Below, in pieces: positions 1 through 6,382 of a DNA stretch of 20,241 nt. A program made the translations under genes and the position numbers. How positions within the stretch are numbered: position 1 is the first letter of the stretch; each line of letters starts with the position of its first letter. The notes below the pieces were generated by a model. That model did not search any database, was not told where the DNA came from, and saw only the letters and a program-made list of their open reading frames with translations. Source of the stretch: VRUE01 sp035554595 (GTDB lineage: Bacteria; Actinomycetota; Thermoleophilia; Solirubrobacterales; 70-9); contig DATMIH010000049.1 of NCBI GenBank assembly GCA_035554595.1, positions 1 through 20,241 of the forward strand, read 5' to 3'.

Positions 1-1
1 C

Positions 2-1030
2 AACGGGGAACTCGCGCTCGAGGGAGCGGCCGCGCTGGACTGGCAGAGCGCGCCCCTGCGTCGCAACGCGCCCGGCTGTCGCGGCGCCTGCCAGTGCGCG
101 ATCGGCTGCCCCAACAACGCCAAGGGCGGCGTCCACCTCAACGCCCTGCCGCAGGCCTGCGAGGCGGGAGCGCGAATCGTCGCCGGGCTACGGGTGCAGC
201 GGGTGCTGAGCGAGGCCGGTCGCGCCTTCGGCGTGCTCGCCCACCGGCCCGACGGCAGCGAGGTGCGGATCTCGGCGCCGCTGGTGATCGTCGCCGCCGG
301 CGCAATCCCCACCCCGCCGCTGCTGCGCCGCAGCGGCCTCGGCGATCACCCTCGGCTCGGCCGCAACCTCTCGATCCACCCCGCGACCGGGATCACCGCC
401 GGTTTCGAGCAGCAGGTGGTGCCCTGGAGCGGCGTCATGCAGAGCGTCGGCATCGAGGAGCTGCACGAGTCCGAGGGCGTCCTGATCGAGGCCACCGGCA
501 GCCCGCCGGGCATGGGCGCGATCTCGGCCCCCGGCTACGGCACCCACCTGCTGGGCCGACTCGACCGCGCTGCCGACCGGGCGATGATCGGCGCGATGAT
601 CGCCGACGAGCCCTCCGGCCGGGTCTTCGGCTCGCGCGGCCCGATCGTCTCCTACCGCCTGGCCAAGGCCGACGAACGGCGCCTCTCGGTCGCGATCAAG
701 GCGATGGCGCGGGTGATGCTGGCGGCGGGCGCCAACGACGTCGAACTGGGCGGCGGCGCCCCGGCGGTGCGCTCGGAGGCCGAGCTCGAGGCGGCGATGC
801 AGCGGCTCGACGTGCGCCGCCTGCGCCTTGCCGGGTTTCATCCCAGTGGGACCGCGGCCGCCGGTTCGGATCCCGCCCGCCATCCCGTCGACCCGGAAGG
901 ACGACTGCGCGGCATCGACGGCGTCTGGGTCGCCGACGGCTCGATCCTGCCCAGCTGCCCCGGGGTCAACCCCCAGGTCTCGATCATGGCGATGGCCGCC
1001 GGCGTCGGCGAGGCCGCGGCCGGCGATTAA
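2..1030 (+). CDS. GMC-family FAD-dependent oxidoreductase, C-terminal part (5' end outside window)
   Basis: The open frame enters from the left edge and ends at TAA 1028-1030. The ADP-binding Rossmann N-terminus is outside the window. Seen: a cysteine cluster C-x3-C-x-C-x3-C (codons at 77, 89, 95 and 107) running into GCPNNAKGG, as in GMC enzymes of the long-chain alcohol oxidase / FAD-glucose dehydrogenase type. Then comes the FAD-domain segment IVAAGAIPTPPLLRRSG, and near the end FHPSGT (His codon 839-841) and GVWVADGSILPSCPGVNPQ (Asn codon 968-970), the positions of the catalytic His and His/Asn pair. Members oxidise alcohols, sterols or sugars using FAD; the substrate cannot be told from this fragment. 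It converges on the crotonase-family gene across a short hairpin. The family is secure, the activity unknown. Confidence 0.88.
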   Translation, partial: NGELALEGAAALDWQSAPLRRNAPGCRGACQCAIGCPNNAKGGVHLNALPQACEAGARIVAGLRVQRVLSEAGRAFGVLAHRPDGSEVRISAPLVIVAAGAIPTPPLLRRSGLGDHPRLGRNLSIHPATGITAGFEQQVVPWSGVMQSVGIEELHESEGVLIEATGSPPGMGAISAPGYGTHLLGRLDRAADRAMIGAMIADEPSGRVFGSRGPIVSYRLAKADERRLSVAIKAMARVMLAAGANDVELGGGAPAVRSEAELEAAMQRLDVRRLRLAGFHPSGTAAAGSDPARHPVDPEGRLRGIDGVWVADGSILPSCPGVNPQVSIMAMAAGVGEAAAGD

Positions 1031-1048
1031 CGGGACGAACCCCCCATT

Positions 1049-1077
1049 GACCCCCTAATAGGTAGTGAAAGGGGGTC
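1049..1077. terminator. Short hairpin between convergent genes, possible bidirectional terminator
   Basis: GACCCCCT (1049-1056) pairs perfectly with AGGGGGTC (1070-1077) around a 13-nt loop. It lies 18 nt after the GMC stop and 3 nt from the crotonase stop, as expected for a shared terminator. No clear T-run follows on either strand, so Rho-independent function is uncertain. The TTGACCCC core recurs in the longer hairpin at 5603-5652. Confidence 0.5.
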
Positions 1078-1080
1078 GCG

Positions 1081-1812
1081 TCAGCTTCGGTAAGGCAAGC
1101 CGGGGCCGGAGCGCTGCCACTCGACCTGCACTTTGCCCTCAGCGTCGGAGCGGCCGACGACGTCGTCCCACTCGTGCAGCATCGTCTTCAGCCGCGCCAC
1201 CGCCTCAGGCGGGTGGCCGGCGACCTCACCCGCGAGCGCTAGGGCCGCCTCCTCGGTGCTCGCGGCCGGGGCTACGCGGTTGATCAGGCCGAGGCGCAGG
1301 GCCTCGTCGGCGCCGACCGTGCGCGAGCTGAGCAGCAGGTACTTGGCGGTGGCAAGACCGCAGAGCGTGACTAGGCGTGCTGGGCCTACCGGCACGCCGA
1401 GCGCTGCCCCGGGGAAGCGCAAGCGCAGGTTCGAGCCACCGACCCGCATGTCGCAGGCAACCGCAATCTCGGCGCCACCGCCGACGACGTCGCCATGACA
1501 GACCGCGATCGTCGGCCTGGGGAAGGCGACGATCTGGTCGTAGACGTCGGCGAAGAGCTGCATGCGGCGCACCTTGCCCTCATCGTCGAGCTCCTCCTTG
1601 ACGTCGGCGCCGGCCGAGAAGCCCATGTGGTCGGCGGAGCTGAAGAGGAGCACCCGCACCGCCTCGTCGCCGCGCGCCACCGCCAGGTGCTCGAGCAGCT
1701 CGAGCAGCATCTGGGTGTCGATTGCGTTGCGCGACTTCGGCCGCAGCAGGCGCAGGATCGCCACGCCCCGCTCATCGACCTCATAGCTCGTCACCGCGGT
1801 CTCCTCGCTCAC
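1081..1812 (-). CDS. Enoyl-CoA hydratase/isomerase (crotonase) family protein lacking the second catalytic Glu
   Basis: This 243-residue protein has normal crotonase length. It starts at GTG 1812, with a strong Shine-Dalgarno GGAGG (1817-1821, minus sense) 4 nt upstream. Seen: the oxyanion-hole segment FSAGADVKE (about residues 65-73) and the second oxyanion/catalytic segment GGGAEIAVACD (111-121), where Glu115 matches the first catalytic Glu of rat mitochondrial hydratase. The second catalytic Glu, normally in a QPE(I/L)xLG context, is replaced: the segment reads FPGAALG with Gly135 there. Family knowledge says hydratases need both, so simple enoyl-CoA hydration is doubtful and an isomerase, hydrolase or other CoA-ester role is possible. 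It is last on the rplY-pth strand, 87 nt after pth, and converges on the GMC gene. Confidence 0.9.
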   Translation of the reverse strand: MSEETAVTSYEVDERGVAILRLLRPKSRNAIDTQMLLELLEHLAVARGDEAVRVLLFSSADHMGFSAGADVKEELDDEGKVRRMQLFADVYDQIVAFPRPTIAVCHGDVVGGGAEIAVACDMRVGGSNLRLRFPGAALGVPVGPARLVTLCGLATAKYLLLSSRTVGADEALRLGLINRVAPAASTEEAALALAGEVAGHPPEAVARLKTMLHEWDDVVGRSDAEGKVQVEWQRSGPGLPYRS

Positions 1813-1825
1813 AGAACCTCCATAC

Positions 1826-1890
1826 GTTCACACGCAAATCGCCCCGGATTCGAACCCCCGGAGATCACCGCGTCGATTTGCGCGTTCACA
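1826..1890 (-). repeat. Hairpin with a tRNA T-loop-like core in the leader of the crotonase gene
   Basis: The 87-nt gap between pth and the crotonase gene holds a perfect 9-bp inverted repeat, CGCAAATCG (1833-1841) with CGATTTGCG (1874-1882). GTTCAC is present as a direct repeat on the plus strand at both edges (1826-1831 and 1884-1889). Inside it the minus strand reads GGGGTTCGAATCC (1858-1846), the consensus of a tRNA T-arm. The flanking bases do not form a T-stem (GGGGG would have to pair with CCGGG), and no anticodon arm exists, so this is not a functional tRNA. It could be a tRNA 3'-end or att-site remnant, or a leader structure. Confidence 0.55.
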
Positions 1891-1899
1891 GGCGGCAAT

Positions 1900-2499
1900 C
1901 TATTCATCCAGCTGCGCAATCAACCGCTCGGTCTCGTCAGCGGCACCCTCGATCAGCGCCGCCACTTCCTCACGGGGCTCACGGAAGCGGCCCAGCACGT
2001 AGGCGGCGACGATCTCCGGATCGGTTGAGTCGGGCCGGCCGACCCCGACCCGCACGCGCCAGAACTCGGGATCTCCGAAGCCGCGCTTGAGGCTCTTGAG
2101 GCCGTTGTGGCCGGCCAGGCCGCCGCCCAATCGCACGCGGACGTCGCCGAAGGGCAGGTCGATCTCGTCGTGGAGCACGATCACGCGCTCCAGCGGCACC
2201 TTGAGCGAGCCGCGCGCCGGCCCGGCGGAGTCACCCGAGACGTTCATCTGGGTCTGCGGCAGCAGGATCGCCACCCGAGGTCCGCCCGGGCCCGCCCGCC
2301 CTTCACTCAGCAGGCCACCGAACTTCGACTTCGCCTTGGGCAGGTCCCAGCGCCGCGAGAGCTCAGCCGCGACCTCGAAGCCGACGTTGTGCGGGGTCGC
2401 GGCGTAACGCTCGCCCGGGTTGCCGAGGCCGACGATCAGGATGCGATCGCCCTGCTCGCCCTCGCCGCGCTCAGCTCGGCGGCGGCGAAAGATCGACAG
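1900..2499 (-). CDS. pth: Peptidyl-tRNA hydrolase, probable CTG start
   Basis: Releases tRNA from peptidyl-tRNA dropped by ribosomes (cytosol). No ATG, GTG or TTG is in frame before the conserved N-terminus. The first usable codon is CTG at 2499-2497, preceded by GGGGAG 5 nt upstream, giving 199 residues (family about 190) that begin LSIFRRRR. Seen: ILIVGLGNPG (20-29, Asn27 like E. coli Asn10), TPHNVG with His37 (catalytic His20 of E. coli), QTQMNVSG with Asn86, VLHDEIDLPFGD with Asp111, and GGGLAGHNGLKS. A start at GTG 2274 would delete the catalytic His and must be wrong. Only 2 nt separate it from the rplY stop, so the two are co-translated. The rplY(ctc)-pth pair is conserved in Gram-positive bacteria. 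Confidence 0.94.
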   Translation of the reverse strand: MSIFRRRRAERGEGEQGDRILIVGLGNPGERYAATPHNVGFEVAAELSRRWDLPKAKSKFGGLLSEGRAGPGGPRVAILLPQTQMNVSGDSAGPARGSLKVPLERVIVLHDEIDLPFGDVRVRLGGGLAGHNGLKSLKRGFGDPEFWRVRVGVGRPDSTDPEIVAAYVLGRFREPREEVAALIEGAADETERLIAQLDE

Positions 2500-2501
2500 G
2501 G

Positions 2502-3185
2502 TTACTCCCCGCCGGAGTCGCCCGAGTCGCCCCCGTCGCCACCCTCGTCGGCGGCGGCCTCGCCCTCCTCGCCAACCAGCTCGGCCTCCTCCTCGACGGC
2601 GGGCTCGGGCTCTTCCTCGACGCGCGGCGGCGAGAGGGTGGCGATGGTCACCTCCTCGGGGTCGTCGGCGACGAGCGTGACGCCCTCGGGCACTTCCAGC
2701 GCCGAGAGCTGCAGGGTGTCGTTGATCTCCATAGCCGAGACGTCGGCGACGATGCGATCGGGAATCTCGGTGGGCAGCGCTTCGACCGTGACCTCGCGGG
2801 TGACGTGCTCGAGCACGCCGCCGCCCTTGACGCCGGGCGCCGTATCGGTCCCCTCGAGCTCGATCACCACGTCGGCCTGGATCGCCTCATCGAGGCGGAC
2901 CTCTTGCAGGTCGATGTGCTGGAGGCTGCCGCGCACCGGGTGGTGCTGCTGCTCCTTGACCACGACCGGGACGGCTTTGCCGCCCTCGATCTCGAGGTCG
3001 AAGAGCGCCGCGCCTTCGCCGAGCACGTTGCGGATCTCGCGTTCGGGCGCCTGAAAGGCGCGCGACTCGGCGCCGCCGCTGTAGACGACACCCGGCACCA
3101 AGCCCTCACGCCGCAGGCGACGGGAGGTGCGGGAACCGAAATCGCTGCGCGGGGCAGCCTTGAGAGTTTCGCGTCCTTTGGCCAT
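2502..3185 (-). CDS. rplY: Large ribosomal subunit protein L25, TL5/CTC type with acidic tail
   Basis: Binds 5S rRNA in the large subunit; the long form is the general-stress protein CTC/TL5. ATG 3185 is chosen because MAKGRETLKAAPRSDFGSR matches the family N-terminus. Longer frames would run into the divergent kinase gene. Length is 227 residues: 5S-binding domain about 4-92 (REGLVPGVVYSGG, PVRGSLQHIDLQEV), TL5 C-domain about 100-186 (GVLEHVTREVTVEALPTEIP, INDTLQLSALEVPEGV), and a 38-residue tail made almost only of Glu, Asp, Gly, Ala and Ser. No Shine-Dalgarno is visible. A TATCCT (3202-3197) sits 11 nt before the ATG and could be a -10 for a very short leader. First gene of a run with pth; divergent from the ABC1 kinase. 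Confidence 0.95.
   Translation of the reverse strand: MAKGRETLKAAPRSDFGSRTSRRLRREGLVPGVVYSGGAESRAFQAPEREIRNVLGEGAALFDLEIEGGKAVPVVVKEQQHHPVRGSLQHIDLQEVRLDEAIQADVVIELEGTDTAPGVKGGGVLEHVTREVTVEALPTEIPDRIVADVSAMEINDTLQLSALEVPEGVTLVADDPEEVTIATLSPPRVEEEPEPAVEEEAELVGEEGEAAADEGGDGGDSGDSGGE
2505..2510 (-). promoter_or_regulatory. Shine-Dalgarno that fixes the CTG start of pth
   Basis: GGGGAG in minus sense overlaps the last rplY codons. It is followed by the rplY stop TAA, two C residues, then CTG 2499. The 5-nt spacing and the absence of ATG, GTG or TTG downstream make this the start-deciding site. Confidence 0.6.
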
Positions 3186-3309
3186 TCGGACGGGAGAGGA
3201 TAGAGAAAGAGGCGAATTCGGAACCTGTGCCAATCTAGGGACCGCATGAGTGCGGCAGCGACCGAGCGTCCATATCTGATTTTTCGAGAGGTAGCGAAGC
3301 GCGAAATTT
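3186..3309. other. Divergent intergenic region between rplY and the ABC1 kinase
   Basis: This 124-bp region must hold both promoters. It is less GC-rich than the genes. Seen: TATCCT in minus sense (3202-3197) as a possible rplY -10, a small hairpin CCGCA-TGAG-TGCGG (3242-3255), and TATCTG on the plus strand (3273-3278) followed by a T-run. No convincing -35 box accompanies either hexamer. The kinase start has GAGAGG 18 nt away, too far for normal use. Confidence 0.4.
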
Positions 3310-4743
3310 ATGTCTGAGGGCTCGAAGATCCCCAAGGGACGGGTGCGCCGCTCGGCAAAGTTGGGCTCGATCGTCGGCGTGCAGGGCGCCCGTTACGCCG
3401 GCACGAAGGCGGCAAACGTCGGCCGTTCCGAGGAATCGAGCAAGGAGCGGCTCGAGCAGCGCCACCTTGAGACGGCGATGAAGATGGTCGGCGCCCTGGG
3501 CCAGATGAAGGGCGCGGCGATGAAGCTCGGCCAGTTCGCCTCCTTCATCGACACCGAGTTCATCCCCGAGGAGTACCGCGAGATCTACCAGGAGCAGCTA
3601 GCCAAGCTGCGCACCGACGCGCCGGCGATGCCCTGGGAGAAGGTCGAGAAGGTGCTTGAGGAAGAGTACGACGGCGAACCGCTCTCCGAGCTCTTCGCCG
3701 AGTTCGAGCAGGAGGCCTTCGCCGCCGCCTCGATCGGCCAGGTCCACCGCGCCGAGCTGCTCGACGGGCGCATCGTTGCGGTGAAGATCCAGTACCCCGG
3801 GATCGCCGAGGCGCTCGACGCCGACCTGCGCAACGCCGGCACGATCGTCCGCCTCGCCCGTGCCCTCGCCCCCGGCCTCGACGCCAAGGAGATCGCCAAA
3901 GAGCTGCGCGAACGGGTGATGGAGGAGCTCGACTACGAGTACGAGGCGCAAAACCAACGCACCTTCTCGCGCGCCTACCGCGACCATCCCTTCATCTACG
4001 TGCCGGAAGTGATCACCCGGCTCTCGCGCCGCCGCGTGCTGGTCACCGAGCTGGTCGAAGGGCTCGACTTCGAGCAGGTCAAGGCGCTGCCCCACGAGGA
4101 GCGCAGCCGCTTCGGCGAGATCATCTTCCGCGGCAGCTTCGGCTCGATCTATCACCTGCAGCACTTCAACGCCGACCCCCACCCCGGCAACTACATCCTG
4201 CTCGCCGATGGCCGCGTCGCCTTCCTCGACTTCGGCATGACCAAGAAGCTCGACCACGAGCAAATCGTGCTCGAGCAGCGCGCCTTCGACGCGGCTTCGC
4301 GCGACGACCCCGAGGACTTCCGCAAGGCGCTGCACGACCTTGGCTTCATCAAGAACCCCTCCAAGCTCGATGCCGAGCGTCTGCTCGAGCACATGCAGGC
4401 GGTCGGCGGCTGGTACATCGAGGACCGCGAGATCGAGATCAGCGCCAAACGGGTGATGAAGATCATCGAATCGACCAACGACCCGCGCTCGGAGTACTTC
4501 GACCTGATGCGCCGCGAGGCGATGCCGGCCGACGAGCTGATGGGACGGCGGATGGAAATCGGCGTCGTCGCCGTGCTCGGCCAGCTGCGGGCGAAGCGCA
4601 ACTGGCACCGAATCATGCGCGAGTGGATCTACGCCGACGCGCCGGCGACCCCGCTGGGCGAGGAGGAGTGGGAGTACTTCGAGGGAAGAGGCGTGATGCA
4701 GATGCCGATAGTGGAGCGGTCCCTGGAAGGAGAGCAGCGATGA
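3310..4743 (+). CDS. ABC1/UbiB-family atypical protein kinase-like protein
   Basis: 477 residues. UbiB/COQ8 relatives are ATP-binding kinase-like proteins tied to quinone and lipid metabolism, usually at membranes. Seen in order: the KxGQ motif in MKLGQFAS (72-75), which covers the active site; the Ala-rich nucleotide loop AAASIGQVHRAEL (138-150), the family replacement of the Gly-rich loop; ATP-binding Lys159 in VAVKIQYPG; the ExD-type helix EELDYEYEAQ (205-214); the catalytic-loop equivalent NADPHPGN (287-294); and DFG (307-309). All hallmark motifs are intact. The ATG at 3310 lacks a good Shine-Dalgarno. The gene is divergent from rplY and overlaps the next membrane-protein gene at ATGA, so the pair is an operon. 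The substrate is unknown; no ubiquinone or menaquinone gene is adjacent. Confidence 0.93.
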   Translation: MSEGSKIPKGRVRRSAKLGSIVGVQGARYAGTKAANVGRSEESSKERLEQRHLETAMKMVGALGQMKGAAMKLGQFASFIDTEFIPEEYREIYQEQLAKLRTDAPAMPWEKVEKVLEEEYDGEPLSELFAEFEQEAFAAASIGQVHRAELLDGRIVAVKIQYPGIAEALDADLRNAGTIVRLARALAPGLDAKEIAKELRERVMEELDYEYEAQNQRTFSRAYRDHPFIYVPEVITRLSRRRVLVTELVEGLDFEQVKALPHEERSRFGEIIFRGSFGSIYHLQHFNADPHPGNYILLADGRVAFLDFGMTKKLDHEQIVLEQRAFDAASRDDPEDFRKALHDLGFIKNPSKLDAERLLEHMQAVGGWYIEDREIEISAKRVMKIIESTNDPRSEYFDLMRREAMPADELMGRRMEIGVVAVLGQLRAKRNWHRIMREWIYADAPATPLGEEEWEYFEGRGVMQMPIVERSLEGEQR

Positions 4744-5597
4744 GCCGGATCAAACGCGGTTGGGCGTTGACCAAGAAGAGCTGGGGTCTGCTGCGCGAGA
4801 ACCCCGAGCTGTTGCGCTTCCCGCTCTACGGCGGTGCCGCCACGATCGTCGCCGCGATCATCGTCATCGGCCCTGGCGTTTACCTGATCGAGCAAGACCA
4901 GACGATCTTCGGCGGCGCCGTGGCCGTGATCGGCTTCTACCTGCTCGCCGTGATCGGCACCTACTTCAGCGTCGGCCTCGCCGCCGCGGCGAACATGATC
5001 TTCCAGGGCCAGCAAGCAACCGTCGCCGACGGGCTCGCCGTCTCACGCACGCGCTTCTCGCAGATCTGCGGCTGGGCCGCGCTCTCGGCCACGCTCGGCA
5101 TCGCCCTCAGCGCGCTTGAGAACCAGGGCGCGATCGGCCAGATCGTCGGTCGCCTGCTCGCCATCGGCTGGTCGCTGATCACCTTCCTAGCGGTGCCGGT
5201 AATCGCGCTCGAGGGAACCGGCCCACTGCAGACGCTTAAGCGCTCCTCCAGTCTCTTCAAGTCGCGCTGGGGCGCCCAGGTGACCGGCAACATCGCGATC
5301 GGCGGCGCCGTCTTCCTCTTCGGCATGCTGCCCTCTGCACTGCTGATCTTCGCCGGCTTCCTGGTTTGGGCCTCGGCCAGTTTCGCCGGCGCTCTTTTGC
5401 TGGTGATCGGCGTGATCGGCCTGGCGATCTCGGTGCTGATCTCCAGCGCGCTGAGCAACATCTTCGGCGTAGCCCTCTACCGCTACGCCCTCGACGGCCA
5501 GGCCGTCGGCGGCTTCACCGCCGACGAGCTCAACTCGGCCGTCAAGACCAAGGGCGGCCGCAACGCGCCGCCGACAGCCACCCCAGGCACCGTCTGA
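4740..5597 (+). CDS. DUF6159-like polytopic membrane protein
   Basis: The 285-residue protein starts at ATG 4740, which overlaps the kinase stop (ATGA) and has GGAG at 4729-4732, 7 nt upstream. The N-terminus SRIKRGWALTKKSWGLLREN followed by PELLRFPLYGG resembles the family I know as DUF6159, distantly like membrane domains of glycerophosphodiester phosphodiesterases; this match is from memory. About six hydrophobic segments are seen (roughly 32-51, 57-82, 108-126, 136-157, 182-208, 212-238). A loop after helix four reads LEGTGPLQTLKRSSSLFKSRWG, as in the DUF975/GPDPase_memb type. The C-terminus is polar. Translational coupling suggests it works with the ABC1 kinase; it converges on a soluble GDPD gene. 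Biochemical function is unknown. Confidence 0.8.
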   Translation: MSRIKRGWALTKKSWGLLRENPELLRFPLYGGAATIVAAIIVIGPGVYLIEQDQTIFGGAVAVIGFYLLAVIGTYFSVGLAAAANMIFQGQQATVADGLAVSRTRFSQICGWAALSATLGIALSALENQGAIGQIVGRLLAIGWSLITFLAVPVIALEGTGPLQTLKRSSSLFKSRWGAQVTGNIAIGGAVFLFGMLPSALLIFAGFLVWASASFAGALLLVIGVIGLAISVLISSALSNIFGVALYRYALDGQAVGGFTADELNSAVKTKGGRNAPPTATPGTV

Positions 5598-5602
5598 AAT
5601 TC

Positions 5603-5652
5603 CGCGCATCCGACATTGACCCCGTCAGAGTGGGGTCAATGTTGGATGCGCG
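5603..5652. terminator. Strong bidirectional hairpin between convergent genes, containing the GDPD stop
   Basis: Arms 5603-5623 and 5632-5652 are 21 nt each and complementary at every position but one (G5612 opposite T5643, a wobble), around the 8-nt loop GTCAGAGT. The core is ACATTGACCCC/GGGGTCAATGT. It starts 5 nt after the DUF6159-like stop. Its right arm encodes the last GDPD codons and stop (5638-5636), so it serves both converging genes. No long T-run follows. Confidence 0.7.
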
Positions 5653-6382
5653 TCCCGAGCTGGGCGAAGAGGCGGGGGTCGTTCGAGACCAGGCCGTTGA
5701 CGCCGGTCGCAACCAGCTTGTTCATGCGCTCGAGGTCATCGACGGTCCAGGCGATCAGCTCTACTCCGGCGAGCTCGGTGATGCGCGCGAGGCGGCGGCT
5801 CACCAACGGGTGGTAGACCCACATCGACTCGACCCCGAACTTGGGCAGCTTCTCGGCGGCGAGACCCGGCAGGCGCTGGCGCATCGCCACCAGGGCGGCC
5901 AGCATCGGGCCCTTGGCCCAGCGCTTCGAGGTCCAGTCCTTGGTCACCTTGGGATAGGTCCAACCGCGGCGCAGCTTCGGCTCGAGCGCGAGGATGCGGC
6001 CGAGCGAGTAGAGCTCCATCGTCGAGACCATCGCGCGGCCGATCAGGTCGCGCTCGCGCAGCGCCTCGACGATCTCCTCCTCGCGGCCCGGCAGCTTGAT
6101 GTCGATATCGATCTCGACTTGGTCGAGGGGCGGCCCGAGGAAGGCGTCAAGCGCCTCGGTTAGTTGCAGCGGCGTGCGGCTCTCCGCGTCGTGCCAGTCG
6201 TGGGCGACGACCAGCGGCGCTCGCTCCTCGACTGGCAGGTGCGAGTCGCGCAGCCAGAGCACGTCGAGCTCGATCGTGTCGACCCCGTGCTCGACGGCAG
6301 CGTGGAAGCTCTCGATCGTGTTGCCGGGCGCGATCAGGTCGGCGCCCTTGTGGCCGACCAGGCGCAGGCCCTCAGGCGGCAC
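5636..6382 (-). CDS. Glycerophosphodiester phosphodiesterase (GDPD) family protein
   Basis: Hydrolyses glycerophosphodiesters to sn-glycerol 3-phosphate and an alcohol. 248 residues with no signal peptide, so probably cytosolic. Seen: RLVGHKGAD with His11 (first catalytic His), TIELDV with Glu38 and Asp40 (metal ligands), VVAHDWHD with His61 (second catalytic His), VEIDIDIK (89-96, third metal-ligand strand), and the closing barrel strands ELIAWTVDD and GVNGLVSNDP. The usual PENT motif reads PGNT (19-22). That Glu is not among the catalytic residues I know. The start GTG 6382-6380 shares one base with the prs stop (TAGTG), so translation is coupled to prs. The final codons lie in the hairpin shared with the converging gene. 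Confidence 0.92.
   Translation of the reverse strand: MPPEGLRLVGHKGADLIAPGNTIESFHAAVEHGVDTIELDVLWLRDSHLPVEERAPLVVAHDWHDAESRTPLQLTEALDAFLGPPLDQVEIDIDIKLPGREEEIVEALRERDLIGRAMVSTMELYSLGRILALEPKLRRGWTYPKVTKDWTSKRWAKGPMLAALVAMRQRLPGLAAEKLPKFGVESMWVYHPLVSRRLARITELAGVELIAWTVDDLERMNKLVATGVNGLVSNDPRLFAQLGTRIQH

Noticed and set aside
1826..1890. A second tRNA gene on the minus strand
   Set aside because: The T-loop consensus is present, but the T-stem cannot pair and no D- or anticodon arm exists.
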